Source: Ascidia mentula (lineage: Eukaryota > Chordata > Ascidiacea > Phlebobranchia > Ascidiidae). Taken from it: a DNA stretch of 64,000 nucleotides. Below the pieces are notes generated by a model that searched no databases, was not told the origin of the DNA, and saw only the letters and a program-made list of their open reading frames with translations. The stretch is from positions 15,001,001-15,065,000 of the forward strand of contig OX387197.1 in assembly GCA_947561715.1 (NCBI GenBank). Reading direction: 5' to 3'. Each line of letters begins with the position of its first letter. The stretch's first letter is position 1. Made by a program: the position numbers and the translations under genes. Shown piece after piece: positions 44,001 through 53,995 of this stretch.

Positions 44001-46850
44001 TTCCGGCTTCTTTGGGTTGACCACGGGATGGTGAGGAAGGTACCACTTCCGACCGTCAGTACTAATTTCTTCTTCTGGTACCCGTTCGGCATAACCCTTA
44101 TCCAGAAGGATTTGCATCTGCTGTACATACCTTTGACTTAAACTTGCATCATGCGACAAACGCTTCTTAAGACCAGACAGTCGTTTCTGTGCCAATTTCA
44201 AAGTGTTGGGAAGAATATCTGCCGAATTTCGCCACAACAGTGGCAGCTGGTAATGTCCATCTTTGTGTTCCACTTGCTTGGTCATGATGTCATATGCAAT
44301 GACGTCCTCCGCTGAAAACTTCAATCCAAACTCCATTGCTTCCCTGTTGCTCCGGAGCCACTGTAGGAAGGATTCAGCATCCCCCAAATGACCACTTCGC
44401 ATGGGGTAAGTTTCACCATCATCGGTCACGATGACGTCATCGATGTTATTAAAGGGATTGAAATGTTCAATTCCCTGCAACAGAAAACTACAGCCCCTGG
44501 GGGTTTTCTGTGGAGCATAACCTCTTAGCAACCAACCCAGAGGCGTTTTGACAGCGTCCGGGTACTCCGGATCAGGAGAGAACCGACTCTCCAAACATCG
44601 ATGAACTAAGTAGTTGTCTGTACCAATAAGTAATGTGACAGACCCACCTTTGATTTGCGGTAAATGCACTCCCTGCAGATGCTTGGGACGAACAGATGTT
44701 CCAAACTTTGGGACATGCTCAGGCGGAACAGGTATTTCGTCAAGTAGCGTCACTTCCGGTAAATTGAACTCCTCTCCTCCCATCAAGGGCAGTACTGACA
44801 TGGAGATTTTCACGGTGTTCAGCTCCCTTGCACCATTGATCGACCCGAGCTGCATTCGAACTGGTTCGCCTTCTACCTCAACATCCAACATGTTCATCAG
44901 CCGTTTCTCACAGAAGGTTTTGTCTGAACCAGTGTCCAGCAGAGCATATGTTTCAATTTCCTTGTCCCCAACGCGGACTCGAACAGGAACAATGTCTAAC
45001 CAAGCGGACATTGAGTTGCTGTCATGACAGCCCACGGTATTCAAGCAACTACCCTGTTTCAAAGACGCTGAGTCATTTCCATTCTTGTCCTCCGAAGATG
45101 CGTCCGTCGGTCGGGGTCTCGCCGGATTGTGCAGAAGCACATGATGGTATGCACTTCCACAACCTTCCTCATGGCAAACTGTCTTACTGCTACAATCAGC
45201 AACCATGTGTCCCACTTCAAGACACCGGAAACACAAACCTTTCGCTCTCACAAATTGTCGTCGCTCACGATGCGGTTTTCGTTTAAACGCAAAGCAGACG
45301 TCGAGGTCATGCGGCTTTGCACAACAAGGACACGGTTTCTTTCGTTGTGTTGACTGGTTTTCCTTCTGCACCAATTTCTGTGCACCAGTAGAAGCAATGG
45401 CGTTGCATGACGTCGCCTTTTGTCGTTTGACACCTTGATTCTTTTCAGGGCCTGAAGGAAAGAGACCTTTCCCATATATCGAGTTGGCTTCCTCGCTCTG
45501 CTTCACAACGAAATTCGCAAAATCCGCGAAACGCGCGACCCTACCCGTTTCCCTTTGCAATGCAACAGATGCAGAAACCCATTTGCATTGCATCTCCACA
45601 GGTAGCTTGCTAGCAATAGCAACAATAAAACCGACAGAATCAACGGTAGACATACCCGTGATTTCCTCCAAAGATACGCAGCATCTCTTAAGGAGGACGG
45701 CCAACTTTTCCAAACCGTCGGGGTCGTTTCGCCCAATCTTCGGACTTTCTTGCAACTTCTTTTCGCAGCAACGAGCGATAATATGTGGTTGACCATAGCG
45801 TTCGTACAGTTCTTTCCAAGCAAGTTCGTAGCTTATTGCAGGGTTTGAGGATGACGTATAGTGCCTCAGCTTTTCATTGACACTCGGCGTGCAATGTTGC
45901 AGCAAATATGTAAGTCTTAAATCATCACAGTCTAATCTGCTAGCAATATGAATTTTGTATCGATTTGCAAATGACCAATAGTCCATAGGATCGCCATCAA
46001 ACTTTGTTATTTGTGGTTTTGGCAGAAAACGTTCACCAACCTCCGTATAATGAGGTCTAAACTGCGTCGGAGAGGTACGCCCATTATGTGGCGAGTAAAT
46101 GTTATCACGTGGTACCTTTTGGCGACGAGGACATTCGAATTCCTTGAATTTTACTTCATTTGGTTTAGGATCTTCGATCACTAATTCTTCAGGATTCTTG
46201 GGACACACTGTATCTTTTCGTTGTTCGTATTTAAACGAACAAACGCTGGCAACTTCTTCCCATGCATTCAGTTCGGCTTCTGCTAGTTCCAACTTCCGTT
46301 GAGATTCGCGATCAGCGATTTCAGCTTCCAATTTTCGTTTATCCAGGGTGAACTCGGCCTGTTTTAATTCCTCTTCTTTTCGTTCTTCATCTTGCTTGCG
46401 TGCTAATCGAGCAAGATTTAGCTTCACACGACTTTCCTTTAACTTAATACTGCATGTCGAGCTCCTAGAAGATCTTACGCTCCCAGTGTGAATAGTGGAT
46501 TCACATCGTTTCGACGTTCTACTGGCGGGCGGTGAACGGCTACCAGCTTCCGAGACAGGCACCGGTGTTGAAATGTCGCGCAGCCACTGCCTGACGCGAA
46601 TGTCGAACTCGTTCTTGCCTCGAACACAATCCCTTTTTCGAGACACACTTCCCGGCATCGTGGCCTCATCGGACATATCTTCACACAGGTTCATAGCCTC
46701 GGTATAGCTTGCTTCTACGGCAAGCAACGCTTCTTGCAGTTTTTCCTTTTCGCGGTTGAGCATCATCCTCTCAGCATCGAGGTAATCGTCTTGTAACTGT
46801 TTTAATGCACAGCCAAGCCGTTTTCTCTTCTTCTTTGTCAGGACAGGCAT
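41005..46850 (-). pseudogene. Gag-pol coding region of the BEL/Pao element
   Basis: Reading down the minus strand: a charged coiled-coil-rich gag N-terminal region (46.85-46.0 kb), a DUF1759-like gag region, a zinc knuckle (CFRCLEVGHMVADC, about 45.2 kb), an aspartic protease (ALLDTGSDKTF, about 44.9 kb), reverse transcriptase (about 44.2-43.4 kb, with the YVDD box), RNase H (about 43.1-42.8 kb), integrase (zinc-binding and DDE core, about 42.1-41.5 kb) and a DUF5641-like end (about 41.2 kb). These belong to BEL/Pao. The region is close to whole; about one break is present. Its G+C content is visibly higher than that of the surrounding DNA, consistent with recent arrival. Confidence 0.9.
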
Positions 46851-46897
46851 GTTGTGACGTCACAAACGGTTGTAACAATGACAGTTCGAAACTTGTA

Positions 46898-47403
46898 TGT
46901 AACGTGCTTTTTCTAGCCGATCGGTAACGCTACACGTTGCACAGCGGTTCAGCACAAAATGTCTCGAAACGCGCTCCTAGCTTCCCAGGTAGTCACCAAG
47001 TACAGGACACAAAACACAGTTGTATTCAATGTGAAATGAATGACGGGCGCAAAGTCACGGCGCCGGAACGGGAGCGGTTTCGAACTGTTTTGCGACCGAT
47101 CTTATTCAGAGAATTGTCCGTTGTGACAACACATTTTTCAGTAGCATTATTATAATCCAGTAAAGTCTCAATTGTTGCAAGGCACAGTGAACAAACTATT
47201 TCGCAGTTTTGCTTATTCAAATAGAATCATTATTATTAAAGATACCACAATAACTGGTAACACAACTAGCAAAGAAAAAACACAACCATGCGGTCTGCAC
47301 GCGCACGGCTACTGCGCAGCCTTTGTGACGCAATAACGGAAGTTGTGCCAAACATAGAAAACGTAATGGAAAGAACTAACGAAATCGGGTTTGGGAATCT
47401 ACA
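46898..47403 (-). repeat. 5' LTR of the BEL/Pao element
   Basis: 506 bp. On the minus strand it starts TGTAGATTCCCAAACCC and ends GCACGTTACA; the presumed primer-binding region follows at about 46897-46880 but does not match a tRNA I can name with confidence. Confidence 0.95.
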
Positions 47404-48640
47404 CCATCTATTGTGTGACTGCAGCGCACCGGATACTTGTTGCTGCAGTGCGATTTTCTTTTATCACCTTTTTCTGTTTCACGCGTCACTTGTCATATGT
47501 TCCGCTTTTTTAATTTTGTGTTAATATTTCTATAGTTCCTCATTTTCAAGGTCGGTAGATGCTAAAGAACGGTTATCACACTTACACCTCCTCCGAAGGT
47601 CAGACGCATAACTGACGCAAACCTTGTTTGTGCGGTCTCAATGGGTGTAGGCATGCGGGTTATCACACTTACACCTCCTCCGAAAGTCAGACGCTTAACT
47701 GACGCAAACCTTGTTTGTGCGGTCACAATGGGTTTTGGCATGCGTCGGTTAGCGTCGTGCGTCGTGCGTCAGTGCTTCCATGTGATAACTATTTCGCGGA
47801 AAAGCTGTGCACATGTAGCAGAAGGCATGCTGTGCGACGCCACAGGTTTCCTTTTGGACTTGTTGGTTGTAACTGTTTGTTCAGATTCTTTTGCAGATTT
47901 AACTGATTTTTTACTAGAAACATGTTTTTTTTGTGGAAAAAGTTTGAGTAGAAAAGACAATTATTGACGTTCGTAAGACTCGGTGATTTAAACATTGCGT
48001 GGCAATATCGAGGTGATTGCTAATTTCTGAAGGTGTTACTGATACACGGTAGGTTGTACAGGTGTGCTGTAACTCTCATTTAAACGGTGTAATGTTTCTT
48101 TAGCAGCTATGATCGAGTATCAATTTCCGTGATTGATTTTACAAATTCAAATACTGTGGAAAAGGTTGGTTAATTTGAAATATTACCCATTTTTAAAAAG
48201 TAAACATCATTGACGAAGTCCAAAATGATAGCTTGTTTCCTCGGAAGATAATAAATTGCTCACAATTTTGCTTTTCTTTGACAGTGGTATGAGTCCAATT
48301 AGGATGCAAAAAATACATCACTCAGTTTTGAAAAATCACTTGATCTCACCTTATAGCCGTCTTTAATTTGATCATACGGTGAGTGAAATTCTACTTTCCA
48401 CCTCACACTGTTTTTGTCAATGAGTTTCATTTTTAAAGATTCATGTAACAGCTCTGTGCACTGGAATGATGCTGGCATTCCATATATTATTACCCAGTCC
48501 TAGTGCTTCGAATCACTTTGGCATTTTAAGAGGCGCAATATTTGTCAGTATGTGATAACTATCTGTGATGTTTTGTTTTTTCCGAGGTTAAAAAGCATGT
48601 TAATATATATGTATACCTGTTGTGATTGGTTATTTACAGT

Positions 48641-49450
48641 TGCCAAAAAGTTGCATACAAAGTATACTCTCAAAAAGGCAAGTAAAGAAATAAGAAAAAC
48701 TCTTGATGCAAGATGTTTTGTTAACATTGTAAAGAACAAGTTCATACCAGACACTAATTTGAGTAAAATGGTGAGTAGATGGTTTAGCTTAACACAAAAC
48801 TTTGAGCATATTTACAAATTTTACCCAAATACATCAGAACCAGCACAGAAGAAAAATGATCAAAATTTGCAGGTTGTTGTTGTTGACTAGTTCAATTCAT
48901 ATGTCAAAAGATTTTCATACTAAATTCAGCCAATGTTGTAGTTGGTATGTTTAATGGAACAAGCAAAGGATTTAGTTCAGAAATTTGAAATTTCCACCAT
49001 AACCAAGTTCATTGCATTGCGAAAGAGATCATTTGGTATAAAGAAAGCAGTCAAGTATTTTTTGATTTAGTTTCCTTTTCAGGGCAGTAGGACAGTTTTC
49101 TGGTGCAAATTAATTTAAAACCTATGTTGTTGTATGTTTGCAGACATATCAAAAATTCGTTTGAATAAGGACAAGAGCTCCTGCACCCCTTACATCATTT
49201 TACAAACTACGGTCTTGGAATGTCAGCATTCAAAGGATCGTAACAAAATAAAAAACGAAAGACGCCGAGCTGCAATTCCTATACAAGTATATATGTGACT
49301 TTATATCGAAAAAGGTTAAACAATGCTCTCCCTTTTCAGTTACAAGATAACCCAAATCCTTGCAGAAAGCGTTTGTGTATTCAAGGGACAAAAAAAATTG
49401 CAAGGCGAATATTGTAATTCAGAAAATTATAAAATTCCCACAGTTTGAGG
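48641..49450 (+). pseudogene. MULE copy 3 gene remnant: N-terminal exons only
   Basis: Exon 48641-48770 (KYTLKKASKEIRKTL...NIVKNKFIPDTN, TTACAG acceptor, GTGAGT donor) corresponds to about 4900-5074 in copy 1. A segment near 48955-49040 (VQKFEISTITKF) corresponds to 5178-5271. An exon at about 49144-49286 (DISKIRLNKDKSSCTPYIILQ) corresponds to 5333 on, and about 49341-49449 (PNPCRKRLCIQG) to copy 4 at 52214-52327. The catalytic core, SWIM, protease and PHD-like parts are all absent. Confidence 0.7.
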
Positions 49451-49608
49451 TATTTTTTGATTTGTTGGAAGTAAATTGCTTTATTTTATTGTTATTTTGA
49501 CGACAAATGTTTAGTTGGTCTCATAATGTACATTTAAACTGAAAAAGACAAGTGTTGTTACCCAATTTAGGTAAAACGATAATCTACCCAACAAACTAGG
49601 GTAGTGAC

Positions 49609-49976
49609 TAGTGATGTTCCCAGTTCCAAAATATCCGGCAGTTTGTTAACACCGATTCGTGTATTTTAAAGGCATGACAAAAATGTTTGATTGCCAAACA
49701 GAATGCTATGCTTATCATTAATGGAACAAATAAACGTGGGCATTTATTAATATAGTATAGCACGTCACGAAAAACCTAATAACAAACTACAGAAAAATCG
49801 GAAGTCGGCAAGTATCACAGACTGGGTCCAAAAAACGAGTAATTTGCGAAATGTTTGTCCGTTTTGGGACAAAAATGCTTTCCCAACTATCCGGTAAAAT
49901 TAAGTGTATTATCCGGCCGGGTCCGGGTATTGAAAATTGGTCGATATCCGGCCGGATCCGGCGCAACACATCACTA
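49609..49976. mobile_element. Non-autonomous hAT element, 368 bp, with 8-bp target duplication
   Basis: The ends are TAGTGATGTTCCC and, inverted, TAGTGATGTGTTGCGCC; the sub-ends share ATATCCGGC and CCGGATCCGGC blocks. GTAGTGAC is duplicated outside (49601-49608, 49977-49984). It lies inside MULE copy 3, so it is younger than that copy. It has no coding content. Confidence 0.9.
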
Positions 49977-50451
49977 GTAGTGACAACCCAATAAAGTTTT
50001 ATGGGTTTCTGCACATTACTTCCCACACTTTTGGGTAGCCACTACCCAACCTTTTTCACAGTCTATCATCACTTTAATTTTAACATTTTTAAAAATGAAA
50101 CGAAACAAATTTTATTTTGGAGACCTGGCAATAAAAAAAATGTTTCATGAAAACACATTCCAAGACTTGCAAAACACATACACCAGTTTTACCACCAAAC
50201 TTGTTAATCATATGTTAGCTGCAGCAATTTTTTCAAAACTATCCCTTTTGAATTGATTATCTACAACTTTTCAGTAAATGAGAAAAATATATATCATACT
50301 ACAAAGAAATAATACCCAAATCACCCGCTTAGCGAAGTAAGCACTGACGCACGACGCTTACCGACGCATGCCAAAACCCATTGTGACCGCACAAACAAGG
50401 TTTGCGTCAGTTATGCATCTGACTTTAGGAGGAGGTGTAAGTGTGATAACC

Positions 50452-50785
50452 TCTGTACTTGCCTCTGAAACAGGAACGAAACGTATTAAATTAAAACTGA
50501 TACACAACGTTTGATTAGTATGAGACAATATTTACTCACATTGTCCTCCTTCTGTACTTGCCTCTGAAACAGGAACAAAACATATCAAATTAAAACTGAT
50601 ACACAACGTTAGATTAGTATGAGACAATATATACTCACATTGTCCTCCTTCTGTACTTGCCTCTGAAACAGGAACAAAACATATTAAATTAAAACTGATA
50701 CACAGCATTAGATTAGTATAAGGCAATATATACTCACATCGTCCACCTTTTGTATTTGTCTCAGAAACAGAAACATTAAATTAAA
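50452..50785 (-). repeat. 99-bp tandem repeat; each unit holds a possible 24-nt exon
   Basis: Units begin TCTGTACTTGCCTCTGAAAC at 50452, 50551 and 50650, with a diverged fourth near 50748. Read on the minus strand each unit has a T-rich acceptor (TTCCTGTTTCAG), a 24-nt exon-like core (plus-strand 50540-50563 and 50639-50662) and a donor (GTGAGTATA). The first unit is cut exactly at the end of MULE copy 3. 24 is a multiple of three, so adding or losing units would keep the frame. They may be exons of an unknown host gene. Confidence 0.55.
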
Positions 50786-50928
50786 ACTGATCGGTATTTA
50801 ATAGGCAAATCCTTCACAATAAGATTGAATACTTTGCCCTTTAACAGCGTGTAAAGTCTACTTATCAATCAAAAATATTACAGACTAACAAAAACCTGAT
50901 GTTTACAGTACAAAGATTATTATCTTAC

Positions 50929-50961
50929 AATTCCTCCCAAAAAATGTCTTCTAGGACCCAT
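50929..50961 (-). other. Possible 33-nt exon of the same unknown minus-strand gene
   Basis: On the minus strand TTTCTTTACAG precedes a 33-nt core (MGPRRHFLGGI in one frame) followed by GTAAGA. The length is a multiple of three, as in the 24-nt units to the left. No longer coding region was found nearby, so this rests on splice-site signals only. Confidence 0.35.
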
Positions 50962-52010
50962 CTGTAAAGAAAAAAAACTGCTTTCCCTGCCAACTTATGA
51001 TATGGGACACTACTTACTTTGCTTTTTTTGATATTCTGTTTACTCTAAATTAAAAGAAGTTGTGAATAGAATTTTGTAAAAAAAATGTATGAAAAGCATG
51101 CTGCTGCTGCGGTTGTTCACCACCACCGAATTAATAGTGTGACAATTTATTTTAGTCTCCATCTTTAAATTAATAAAAAAAATAATAAATAAAAGCTGCC
51201 TGGGTGCAAACCGTTAACGTAAAACCACCCAAACGCATTCGCACGCTGCATAAAAGACTCACGTGATTGCTTTCCCGCCATTCTTGGTGTGATGCGGCAA
51301 CATCCATGACATTAGGTCTTATGCAGAGGTTACCACACTTACACCTAACTTGAAAGTCGGGCGCAGATTCGACGTAAGCCTGGTTTGTGCGGTCACAAAG
51401 GCTATTGTCGTGCGTCGGTGCGTCGGTGCTGCTGATGAATTCTACTAGCTGAGTTTGTACTTCGCTGTGTGGGCACATTAGGCATTATTTTCTGCATAAC
51501 ACATTGGAATATTTGTATATAAAATTAATCGTTCAGTGAAGAAGTTAAATAAGTAAAAAAAAAATAAAAAAAAATGTGGTAAATGCTGCAATTAACATTT
51601 TTATGCGCAACTGGTAAAACTGTGCACGTGTAGGATTGTAAAGCAGAGGGCAATGGGCAACTGATATCTGCTTATTTTTTGGTAGAGTTTGTCACTTTTA
51701 CAATGTTGGCTGGTTTACCTATAAGGCAATAATCTTTCAGTAATGTTCTTAACTGTTGATGCAGGTTTTTCTACACATCCAACGGATTTCGTGCTAGAAA
51801 TAACATGTATTTTTGAGGAAAAAGTTATAGTCTGTTGAAAAATATTGTTGACGCAAGTAAGTTTCGGTCGTCAATGCCAAAAAGAGGGTCGTTTGGTATG
51901 ACTTAGAAAGCAATAGAACTATATTGTCATTCAGTGTTCTATTATGGGTCCTGCAAAAAAGTTTATTGGGGTCAAATTTTTTCTTAGTGTATTTATTTGT
52001 ATTTTTTCAG

Positions 52011-52670
52011 ACATTTCAAAAAGTCGTCTAAATTGAGACAAAAGTACCAACACCCCTTATGTTATTTTACAAACTAAGGTGCTGGAATGTCAACATTCAA
52101 AAGACCATAACATGGTAAAAATCAAAGACGTCGTGTCTCAACTCCTGTACAGGTATATGTGACTTGTGGAAAATATAGTGATCCTCTTCTGTAATGCTTC
52201 CTTCTGTTTTTAGTTACAAGATCACCCAAATCCTTGCAAAAGGCATTTGTGTATTCAGGGAACAAAACAAAGGAATTGTGAGGCAAATATTGTATTTCAG
52301 GAAATTTTAAAGTTCCCACAATTTCAGGTATTTTTAATTAGTTGGAAATTAATTGTTAGATGTACAATTACTTTAACACAACAAATGTTTAGATGATTTC
52401 AAAGTGTATACCCAAAATGAAAAAAAATAGTGTTATTACAAAAGATTTGATACGAAACAATGACAAGCAGTTGATAGAGGAACAGACTTGCAGTGTTTGC
52501 TTCCCCAAGGAGGATGACCATACAGGTCATGTTTTAGGGGAAGTAAGTTTTAGTGAAAGATTTGTAAAATTGTTAATTTATCTAACTCAGCTGTATAAAC
52601 ATGATCTTGTATTTATTAGGCTGCCGGATTCCTTCAACCTGTTGATCAGTGCAGAATGAAACAACACATT
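52011..52670 (+). pseudogene. MULE copy 4 gene: N-terminal exons
   Basis: Exons at 52011-52152 (DISKSRLN...NTPYVILQTKVLEC), 52214-52327 (HPNPCKRHLCIQG...ILKFPQF), 52393-52542 (CSVCFPKEDDHTGH) and from about 52621 (AAGFLQPVD), with standard splice borders. This is the fullest version of the N-terminal zinc-binding region preceding the MULE core seen in the window; the paired Cys and His suggest a FLYWCH-like finger. An in-frame stop near 52034 shows decay. The next exons were lost where the Harbinger fragment now lies. Confidence 0.65.
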
Positions 52671-52679
52671 GTAATTTTA

Positions 52680-53798
52680 CAAACTTGTAGAGGTGAATAA
52701 CATAACCTTCCTCCTGTGTGATCAATAACTCTCCATCTCTGTTTCAAAACACCAAATGCCCTAAACAACAAAGCTTTATTATCATTCATGTTAATGTTAT
52801 GAGATGCAAGACAAGTGTAACTAACTTCTCTATAGTTGACCGTGTTTGTTTGTAAGCCTTATTATACTTCTGTTGTGAAGGGGTACTTGGATGGCTAAGA
52901 GGTGTCATTAACCAAGGTTTTAATGGATAACCACTGTCACCCAGCAAAATGTCATCGTGATATTTTCCACTCTCAAACTCCTGGTACACATTTGATTGTC
53001 GAAGAATGAATGAATCATGACATGAGCCCGGCCACTTGCATACCACATCCAGAAATACCATATTGGCGTCACATATAGCCTGCAAAAATAATTTGAAGTC
53101 AAAACCAATTTATGACAAGGGAAAAGTATGCAACTTGCCTGCACATTGATAGAATGGTAACCCTTTCTGTTGACAAAGAGATGTTCTTCCTCACTTGGTG
53201 CAATTATGGGAATATGTGTTCCATCAATGCCCCCTATGACGCCAGGAAACCGTGCAATTGAATAAAATTGTTGCTTTATCATTGTTGAAGACACCCTGTT
53301 TGGCATGTGGATGAATTGATGTCGTTTTGAAATCAAACTATCCATAAATCGACTTAGTACTACACTGACAGTTGGTTGTGAAACATTAATAGTCCTTGGC
53401 TGAATTTTGAAAGCTTCCGGATGCCAAAAGTTTTAATGATATCAAAACTTGTTCTTCCACTGTAAGTAATCTTTTACTGGCACTCTTTGGCTTCAAATCT
53501 TGGTGCAAGTGGTTGCACAAATCCATTATCACAGCTTTGGGCATTCGATATTCTGAAATTAGTTCTAAATCCGACATTTCCAGGGGATTTTGTCTTGCCT
53601 TTTTTTGTTTGTATGAGCGTTTAGCGGCAAAATAGACAGCCATTATTACTTGCTGACGCAGCTGTGCGGCTTTGTCCGGAATAATTCGGCGTTAGCGAGT
53701 GGTCTAAGCTCCTCGCTACTTAGCGAGGTCCGGTTAGCGAGACGGGGGTTCGTAATACCAAATCTCGACTTAACGTGCGTCAATACCGAGCCCGCCCC
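52680..53798 (-). mobile_element. Truncated Harbinger element inside MULE copy 4
   Basis: The right end reads, inward, GGGGCGGGCTCGGTATTGACG and then TAGCGAG/CTCGCTAA-rich DNA shared with the MITE at 24425-25474. A HARBI1-type gene fills the rest. The left end has no matching TIR, so about one end and the last part of the gene have been lost together with MULE exons. Confidence 0.8.
52786..53643 (-). pseudogene. HARBI1-type transposase, 3' truncated
   Basis: The ATG at 53643 begins a basic start (AAKRSYKQKKARQNPLEMS), then ISEYRMPKAVIMDLCNHL; a one-base shift near 53400 separates it from NVSQPTVSVVLSRF. The next part has FPGVIGGIDGTHIPI (first Asp), GYHSINVQASCI, an intron-like interruption near 53100-53140, WPGSCHDSFILRQS and LLGDSGYPLKPWLMTPL (second Asp), ending soon after the RSTIEKL segment that bears the Glu. 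The C-terminal quarter is missing. It is inactive. Confidence 0.8.
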
Positions 53799-53995
53799 AG
53801 AAATGTTAAAAGTAATCGTTGGAAAATGTGATAAAGAAACCTGCAAAGCATGTGAATCTGAAAACAATGACCCAATGAATACTCTTTGGGTTGAGTGCAC
53901 TCGATGTGGACAGTGGTTTCACATTAAATGTGTTGGTTTATCACAGAAACGTGCATAAAAGGATAAACATTTTGTGTGCAAACTGTAAATCGATG
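53799..53995 (+). pseudogene. MULE copy 4 gene: PHD-like finger exon
   Basis: It begins at the Harbinger boundary with the segment equivalent to EMLREIAGKC of copy 2 and reads CKACESENNDPMNTLWVECTR, then CGQWFHIKCVGLSQ. The Cys/His spacing equals that of copy 2 (CKVC...CTRC...FHIMC). A stop after the SQKRA segment truncates it by about 12 residues. Downstream 3' sequence (54355-54425) also matches copy 2. Confidence 0.8.

Larger units (their letters stand above)
40461..47403 (-). mobile_element. BEL/Pao LTR retrotransposon, 6,943 bp, very young
   Basis: Two 506-bp LTRs (40461-40966, 46898-47403) showed no difference by eye. CCATC is duplicated directly outside (40456-40460, 47404-47408). A polypurine tract lies against the 3' LTR (the complement of 40967-40982). 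The interior encodes gag with a zinc knuckle, protease, reverse transcriptase, RNase H, integrase and a C-terminal BEL-type domain, in the BEL/Pao order. It looks almost whole, with about one break in the coding region. Matching LTRs point to insertion very recently on an evolutionary scale. A solo LTR of the same family is at 60648-61212. Confidence 0.95.
47571..50451. mobile_element. MULE copy 3 (internally deleted)
   Basis: The ends read GGTTATCACACTTACACCTCCTCC (left) and the inverse at 50428-50451, followed on both sides by ACTGACGCAAACCTTG and CCGCACAAACAAGG-type sequence. The left end is doubled: a second GGTTATCACAC start occurs at 47658. No 9-bp duplication was found, so one flank has been rearranged. 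Inside are N-terminal exons of the MULE gene and a hAT MITE. The TIR start GGTTAYCACACTTACACC is shared with copy 4 but not with the 16-kb element. Confidence 0.8.

Noticed and set aside
47641-47967. Protein of 108 codons at the start of MULE copy 3
   Set aside because: It lies within the TIR and subterminal repeat and has no family features.
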